From Cordilura impudica (lineage: Eukaryota; Arthropoda; Insecta; Diptera; Scathophagidae), in the NCBI GenBank assembly GCA_963682025.1, contig OY821520.1, positions 138,826,738 through 138,890,737 of the forward strand: 64,000 bases of DNA. The letters are read 5' to 3'. Under the pieces are notes generated by a model. The model was given only the letters and a program-made list of their open reading frames with translations. It ran no database searches and was not told the origin of the DNA. Numbering within the stretch: position 1 is the first letter of the stretch; the number at the start of each line of letters is the position of its first letter. Positions 57,730 through 64,000 of the stretch are shown piece after piece. Position numbers and translations under genes: made by a program.

Positions 57730-59500
57730 TGGACTTGTTCTTCAGCCAATAAACCAGTTTTTTTTTTAACTCTTCTTCTGCTTTATAATTTTCCTCTGTT
57801 AGAAATACAAAATTTCAATTTAAAAGATGTTCACGGCACCACTCACAGAATTCAAGCGGGGTAGTAATTAGGTCCTGTATTGGACGCTGGAAACTAGCTC
57901 GGCGAGCTTCTCTCTTTACGGTTCCATCAAGACCATCGCTAGGACCGTTTCCATTGCTTGTGGCAAAAAATGCGATTCGGCTGGAAACCCAAAATCATCT
58001 TCATGATGACATAAATTAGCAATTTGTTTTATTCTTAAATTGAGCGGCTGAGCCATCTAAAAAATAAATTTTTTTTCGTGGTGTTGAATAAAACTTAGTT
58101 TGTAGAAACATTATCATATGGCGATGGAACATGTGGACTGCAGCAGTGTTATGGATAAGACTATTAGATACAACTATGTAATTGGTATGCTCTAACTGGC
58201 CATTGTACTTGTAATATATAGAAATTGGATATAAAATAGCTTGGCTGTTGTTCCAATGAAAACCTTCTGAAGAGGCCTGAACAAAAAAAGATGCAAGATT
58301 CACATATTGCAATGTACACATGTTCCCCAAACGATGATTTTTGTGCATTCAAAAATGTTGCTTGTTCCTTTGCGATAAACCAGTGATACAATAATTTTTC
58401 GCAAAGTGAATTCAGCCTGCTTTACCATTGTTTCCAGTGAGTCTCTTTCCACACATTATCCATTGTTTATATGTAATTTCATCAACATGATTTGTTTCTA
58501 ATAATTCGCCAAGTTTTTGCTTGACATTTTCTACTCCTGGACATTAAGCTAAATAGCATTTGAGAGTCGAAGGATTGCACGTGATTTTCTCAAAGCAATC
58601 TTTATACGTTTGAAGGTGGAAATCTTCTAAGCCTTCTATTAATTTTTTTAAGTTCAAGGAGATATTGTGAGTTCCACTGGCATTGACCAACAAAGACCAA
58701 TTTTTATCCCATCATGTTTTGCTTTAAACAATGTATACATTTCACCTAGATTTCCAAGCAGCAATCTCTTCGTTTTTTGATTTTCACACCATTCTCAAAC
58801 ATAGAAACAGAATCTGATGGCGTCATCATGTTCATAAAAGATTTTAACAGCTTCCAAAACTTTCGATGATAGAACATTTCTTGGTTTATTGTTGGGATTA
58901 CTCAGTATACCTTTCCTCAACTAACTTCGAGTCATAAAGTCAGAAATTTCAAACTCCTGTACCATTTTCTGCAATGCCCAACTTTTTGGTAAAAGGGTTA
59001 GCAATTGTATTTTTTGCTATTCTTTTGAGTAGATTTGAATTTTTTTTTTAATTGCTGAACTATTTTCGATTCTGGGCAAACATTAGAAATTGTAGGAGCA
59101 GTTCTAAGATCTAGGAAAAGCTTTTTTTATAGAAGTACTTAACCTTTCAAAATTTCGGATTCTGTAACTTTTTTTGATAAGTTTTTTCTTTTTGATAGGT
59201 GAGTGTTCAAAATATGGTAGGGTTTCCTTTAGTTTGTCTCATACAACCGCTTCTGTAGCGGATGCTTCTTCACATCAGATTGCGAACGCTCTTGGAATGT
59301 AAACAGTCCAGAAATTTCCTGATTTTTCAATTTCTACAGCCGAAGTTGAAATGTTTGGAACATCTATAAAATCTAACATCCACTCCTGGATTCTTGTTAG
59401 TCTCTTTACACATTTTGAATGCACCGATTTACTAAAAGGATTACAGCACTTCAATATAAACATTATCATGATAAACACAAAAAACACAATTTTTTCCAAA
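57730..59500 (-). pseudogene. T2 transposase-like gene, decayed
   Basis: The minus strand begins with CCNPFSKSVHSKCVKRLTRI (near 59445) and the HSKxxK-type N-terminal zinc-like segment. The core follows with FIAKEQATFLNAQKSSFGEH (58390-58330), EGFHWNNSQAILYPI (58270-58230), IVVSNSLIHNTAAVHMF (58170-58120) and FLDGSAAQFKNKTN (58060-58020). Then, in another frame, HHEDDFGFPAE, FFATSNGNGPSDGLDGTVKR and ARRASFQRPIQD (to about 57880). The DFAENY block of the family is destroyed and one conserved Asp is Asn (VSN). Frames switch at least three times. The same family is represented by the shorter open frame at 40129. Confidence 0.7.
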
Positions 59501-60350
59501 CCACTGCTCTCGATTTAATAGAAAACTTTATGAGAAAAACATTAACCAAATTTGAATTTTTGTAAATTTTTTAACCTATAACCAGCAAAACTTCATTACA
59601 ATAAAATAACTTAAGTAAAATGGGAAAGCTTCCACATTACCGAAATTTTATATATAGCAAAAGTAAACAATAAACAAAAATTTTAAAAATATATAATTAA
59701 ATTTTACATAAAATTTTACGCTTATTAAACAATAACAGCTCGCCCAAAAATGTATCACGAAATGCAAATAAGAGTATCAGCATCTTCCTTTAAATTTTAA
59801 GCCTTAGAAAATATAAAATATTAGAACGTATTAAATGTTTTTTATTAAATGTTTTTTTTTTAGAATTTTTGTTAAAAAACATATTTGATATTAAAAAAAT
59901 AATAAAAAAAAAAGTTATAATAAAAAAATTATAATACAATTTTTTTAAATAATTTCACATTTTTATCAATATCTCAGGAACTAATAAAAGCTCACTATTT
60001 TTTTTTTAGAATTTTAAAAATTTCATTTTTTGAGATATAGCTTCCCAAACTTTAAGTCGTTTGATAGTGACCTTTAACCTTTCGAAAAAAAATCGCTTAA
60101 CTCAGTTTTAAAGCTATTTTCAATACCTCTTAACTGAGACCAATTTCGACCTTCTACATTCAAAACTTTTGAAGATACAAACAATAATGGCAAACCACTT
60201 ATGTGTGTTTTTAGTGAATTTTCTACTTTCGGGAACCACAAAAGCTAGACACCCAAAATTTTTGAATTTATATTAGCTTAGTACTATAGAACATTCATGC
60301 TAATTTTTGTACAATTCAAAGAAGGTAAATTAATGAGATTTCTGTTGTGG

Positions 60351-60998
60351 TGTGCTGGATGATAAATATAAATATAAATATTAACTTGTACTTATAACCT
60401 CCCTATGCTCCAGAAGGAGTTAAAGTAGATCATATATATATATATATTTATGACCGAAAGGAAATCAAATTTTATTCTTAATATGAAGAAAAAAAAATTT
60501 TGTAAAACCAACCGAATATTCGAATTTAAGGAGATTAATTGACTGGGTAAATTACCACAACGTCGGTACTATTTATTTCTAAATATTTTTTTTTTACTCT
60601 ATACCACTCTGTGGTCAGGGTAACAACTAAAAAAATTTCTGTTGTTTGTTTCTTTAGATGTTTCTAAAGTGGGCTTTTAAGGTCCTAAATTTTTTTACAT
60701 ATAAATAAAAGATTTTTTATTCATTTTTATTTTATTCGCTGTCACGGACTTATTTATTAAAATTTTTAATTGAAAATTATTCAAATGTTATGCTATAACG
60801 TACATATGAAATAAATAATCCAACATTATTCATATCTCCAAAAAAGAATTATGAATATGAATTTTTTTAACTTTTAAAACCTTACCGATGCCACCCCCGT
60901 CCTTAAGAGACAATATCAAGACGTTCTTAATTCCTTGCCAACTCTACTCCATGCACTTTCATTCAGACAAAAATTAATTAAAAAAAGATAATAGAAAA
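60351..60998. other. No gene recognised
   Basis: A (TA)n tract is at 60432-60448. The phrase TATACCACTCTGTGGTCAGG at 60599 is a GTCY-family 3' tip. The rest is AT-rich. Confidence 0.35.
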
Positions 60999-61524
60999 CA
61001 AGTAAGAAAATTATAGTCGGTCTAGACCGACTATACGATACCCTATACCATGCGTTTGGAGACCCTATCTCTCAGGCCCAACTAACTGGATATAAAAAAA
61101 GCATAAATCAAATTTGAGTGGGATTTTTATTAATTTTTTTGGCTGCAGTTATGAAAAAGTTCATATCGGATGATATATCTATATGGGGACTAGGCCCAAA
61201 AATCGACCGATCCTGACCATGTTTGGTAAAGTCTCTTGTATTTTGCAAAAATATAAACAAACAAAATTTGAGAAGAATCAGTGCAATATTTTTGTTTTTT
61301 GATAGATTTAGGTGAAGATCGGGAAGCAGCTCTATATGGGGCCTATGATTAAAAGTTGTCCCATAGGGATAATTTTTGGACTACTGATTAATGGATGTAA
61401 TAAACACATACAAACCCAATTTGACTAAGATTTATATGATAATTTGGATCTTATGGCAATTTATGTTGATTTCATAGGGGTCATTTGTATGGGGGCTAGG
61501 TCTGAACAGAGACCGATTCCCACC
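60999..61524 (+). mobile_element. A9: GTCY-type repeat, left half of a fold-back pair
   Basis: It starts AACAAGTAAGAAAATTATAG, then the palindromic tip, and follows the A order to CTGAACAGAGACCGATTCCC, stopping just before the GTCY run. Confidence 0.8.
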
Positions 61525-62172
61525 TCCGTCCGTCCGTCTGTGTGTCCATGTAAAACTTGTAATCAAACTACAGGTCGCAAATATGAATATATTTTGATGA
61601 AATTTGCTATATAAGGTTTTATCTGCCATAGGATGAACGCTAGTGAAAATCGGTCCATGTTCAGATCTAGTCCCCATACAAATCACCCCTACGAAATCGA
61701 CACAAATTGCCATAAGATCCAAATTATCATATAAATTTTAGTAAAATTGGGTTTGTATGTGTTTATTGTATTTAGTAATCAGTAGTCCACAAATAATCCC
61801 TATTGGACAGTTCTTAGTCATAGGCCCCATATAGAGCTGCTTCCCGATCTTCACTTAAATCCATCAAAAAAAAGAAAAATATTGCACAGATTTTTCTCAA
61901 ATTTGGTTTGTGTATATTTTTTCAAAATATAAGTGACTTTACCAAATATGGTCAGGATCGGTCCACCTTTTACCTAGTCCACATATAAATATAGCACCCG
62001 ATATGAACTTTTTCATATCTGCAGCCAAAAAAAATTAATAACAATGCCACTCAAATTTGGTTTTTGTTTATTTTCTATATCCAGTTAGTTGGACCGAAGA
62101 GATAGGGTTTCCAAACCATGGTATAGGGTGTCGTATGGTCGGTCTAGACCGACTATAATTTTCTTACTTGTT
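61525..62172 (-). mobile_element. A10: GTCY-type repeat, right half of a fold-back pair
   Basis: The minus-strand copy begins in the (GTCC)n run (61526-61540) and ends at the tip GTCGGTCTAGACCGAC (62138-62153), TTTTCTTACTTGTT. With A9 it makes a 1.17-kb palindrome that begins AACAAGTAAG and ends CTTACTTGTT. Confidence 0.8.
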
Positions 62173-62316
62173 TTTTATGCAATGGCCTTTAACGCAGTAG
62201 TTTTAAAACTATAATTTAGTAATCACAATAGAATAATGTGACAGTAAATTAAACTACCAAAATTCGATTTGCAACAAATTCGGTTGCCACATCGAATCCG
62301 TTCTTAGTATGTATAT

Positions 62317-63369
62317 TGTAACGTTGCAAAACACAACGTACATAACTAACACGATATACACGACACGACATACTAACTAACACGATATAACATAACATAC
62401 ACGACACTAACTGACTACGACCACCCATACTTAACGTACATGACGTCACTATACACATTAACAACACGAATACTGACTGAACCTATACCAACCAGATTAC
62501 ATTCAAGTACCATCTCATTCAGTCAATATATTAATTAAGAAAAGTAGCATGGTTGGTATAGGCAGAGTCAGTCAAGTCGAGTTAATGACAAGACTCTGGG
62601 TTAAGTCGAGTTAATGACGGTTGTCATCAATAAATTCTACTCCATCAACCATCTGTCGACTGCTCTCGCTACTCCAGCAACCTTCGGTTGACTGCTCCCA
62701 CTACTCCAGCAACTTCTGTTGACTACACTCGCTACTCCAGCAACCTTTGGTTGACTGCTCTCCATCAGCCGATCTGTGCCGATTAAATAACCGATTCACA
62801 AATACAACCGACTGCTAGCGACAACTCAACGAAGCAATCGAACTACCGTCGCAACCGATCTGTACCGAGCGAGCCCTCCGACCACGAAGCGAAGCAGCCG
62901 ATCTAACGATATAACCGATTGCTCCCGATTGAACATCCCATCTACCGATACAACCGACGGCTACCGATTGAATTACCGAGTTACCAATACAACCAATTGC
63001 TACCAGCTAAGCAGCCGATCTACCGATACAACCGACGGCTGCCGATTAAGTAATCGATTCACCAGCACAACCGACTGCTACCGATTACGCAGCCGACTTA
63101 CCGATATTGCCGGTCTACGGATAAACAAAACCAGTTCAACCACCGATAAGAAGCCTAGAAGGTCCGAGTAAGAAGCGAAGAGCCATCGCCAGTGTGTCAT
63201 TATTTATAATATATATATATATATATATATATAACAATTAAACAATAAAACTCAGTTTATATTCAATCCTAAGGAAGGAAAACGACTGTTTTATTATTTA
63301 AGGTTTTGAGGGTTCTTGAATAGACCCTGGACGCGACTACCCCAGCCGCAAGACAAAAAATTCGTTACA
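62317..63369 (+). mobile_element. Solo LTR of an LTR retrotransposon, 1053 bp
   Basis: It begins TGTAACG and ends CGTTACA, a 7-bp inverted end with TG..CA. ATAT flanks both sides (62313-62316 and 63370-63373), which fits a 4-bp duplication of Gypsy-type elements. AATAAA signals lie near 63244 and the tail is after a (TA)n tract at 63209-63232. Two internal tandem regions occur: ~42-bp units with CTACTCCAGCAACCTT (62640-62760) and CCGAT-rich ~36-bp units (62765-63110). There is no internal retroviral coding region on either side within the window. Confidence 0.7.
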
Positions 63370-63373
63370 ATAT

Positions 63374-64000
63374 ATAGTATTTTCATCTATCTACATATTT
63401 TCATAGATTCTACATAGAGCCGAAGTAAAATTAAAAAAAAAAAATCCTTATAGAACGTCACTCCACCTTTAGATATAAACATAGATATCACTCCTTTTTA
63501 ATTATTTTAGTTCCAGAATCACTAGCTTCAAAGAATATTATATAACTTTAAAATTTGTTTTTAAAATATAAATCTTGATTTTTGTAATCAAAAGATTTTT
63601 TTTTTTTTTTGTACAATAATGATTAAATTTTCACTCAATAAATAATAAAGGTGTTCATTTGTTTATTTAACTGTCACGACCACCAAACCCACATTTCATT
63701 ATAATCAGCCAACCAGCTAAACAAGAAATATTTACTAATAAACCCAACTAGAAAACATTTACAATTTATTTATGCCAACTTTTTGCACAGTTCATTTATG
63801 ATTCAAGGACATTAAGAACGAAGTATAGAGCGATTCGAGTAGATGCAAAGATAACAAATATTAAACTACAACTACAACTACAACTTTAATGGTCATAAAT
63901 CAAATTTGCCAAAAAACTGGAAACAAAATTTCAATATTTCCTAACAATTTCTCGTTTTTGTAGTATTGAGGGTGGGCAATGGGACTAAAGGAATAACTTT
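63374..64000. other. AT-rich DNA, nothing recognised
   Basis: Short homopolymer runs and an ACAACTACAACTACAACT repeat near 63868-63885. No gene was seen. Confidence 0.4.

Larger units (their letters stand above)
55630..60350 (-). mobile_element. T2b: large orphan DNA transposon with long inverted arms
   Basis: The left arm (about 55630-57500, excluding a 1.3-kb insertion) and the right arm (about 59980-60350) are inverted copies. Matching phrases are AAAAACACATA...TAAGTGGT on the left and its complement at 60190-60230, and AGTTTGGGAAGCT on the left (57250) and its complement at 60046-60058. A phrase of the left arm is itself duplicated (57190-57290 and 57330-57440). The gene lies on the minus strand between the arms. 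Exact outer ends were not fixed. Confidence 0.6.

Noticed and set aside
58016..58391. Two overlapping minus-strand frames as two genes
   Set aside because: They are two reading frames of one decayed T2 gene. Homology to the family switches between them.
62929..63171. 80-codon frame with NIPSTDTTDGYRLNYR-type repeats
   Set aside because: It arises from the ~36-bp tandem repeats of the solo LTR.

Overview
The window looks like intergenic or heterochromatin-like DNA from a higher dipteran (schizophoran) fly. It is strongly AT-rich and has no recognisable host protein gene, rRNA or functional tRNA gene. It is built almost entirely from transposable elements in several states of decay. The fly assignment is an inference from the element mix: GTCY-microsatellite Helitron-like repeats of the mini-me/DINE type, Jockey-type LINEs, Tc1 and mariner relatives, and small Helitrons with A/T target sites. 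No species can be named from the sequence alone.

Layout. 0-5 kb: a complete DNA transposon (729-3924) with long terminal inverted repeats, a TAA duplication and a decayed gene of an orphan transposase-like family. 5-9 kb: a LINE and a GTCY repeat. 9-13 kb: a hAT-like MITE, a second GTCY repeat and featureless DNA. 13-21 kb: a Copia remnant, a Helitron with an internal fold-back, and three LINE fragments. 21-25 kb: a GTCY fragment and a fold-back element with 8-bp duplications. 25-31 kb: a Helitron carrying the tail of its RepHel gene, and a Tc1 element. 32-35 kb: GTCY repeats nested in each other, followed by 1.4 kb of purine-rich low-complexity DNA. 35-39 kb: small Helitrons and a nearly perfect 0.8-kb palindrome. 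39-48 kb: a deleted copy of a second orphan transposon family, inverted Helitron ends, a LINE tail, and a large Helitron inserted inside another Helitron. 48-54 kb: a small Helitron, a palindrome containing a helicase scrap, a Harbinger-like MITE and a Jockey element split by GTCY repeats. 55-60 kb: a larger copy of the second orphan transposon family with a nearly intact mariner-like element in one arm. 61-64 kb: a fold-back pair of GTCY repeats and a 1.05-kb solo LTR.

The recurring theme is palindromy. GTCY repeats, Helitron ends, a helicase-bearing repeat and several unassigned elements all occur as head-to-head or tail-to-tail pairs. Two transposase-like families, here called T1 and T2, are recognisable as conserved families, but I cannot place them in a named superfamily. 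Their terminal repeats and target duplications in this window are the best leads to something under-described.
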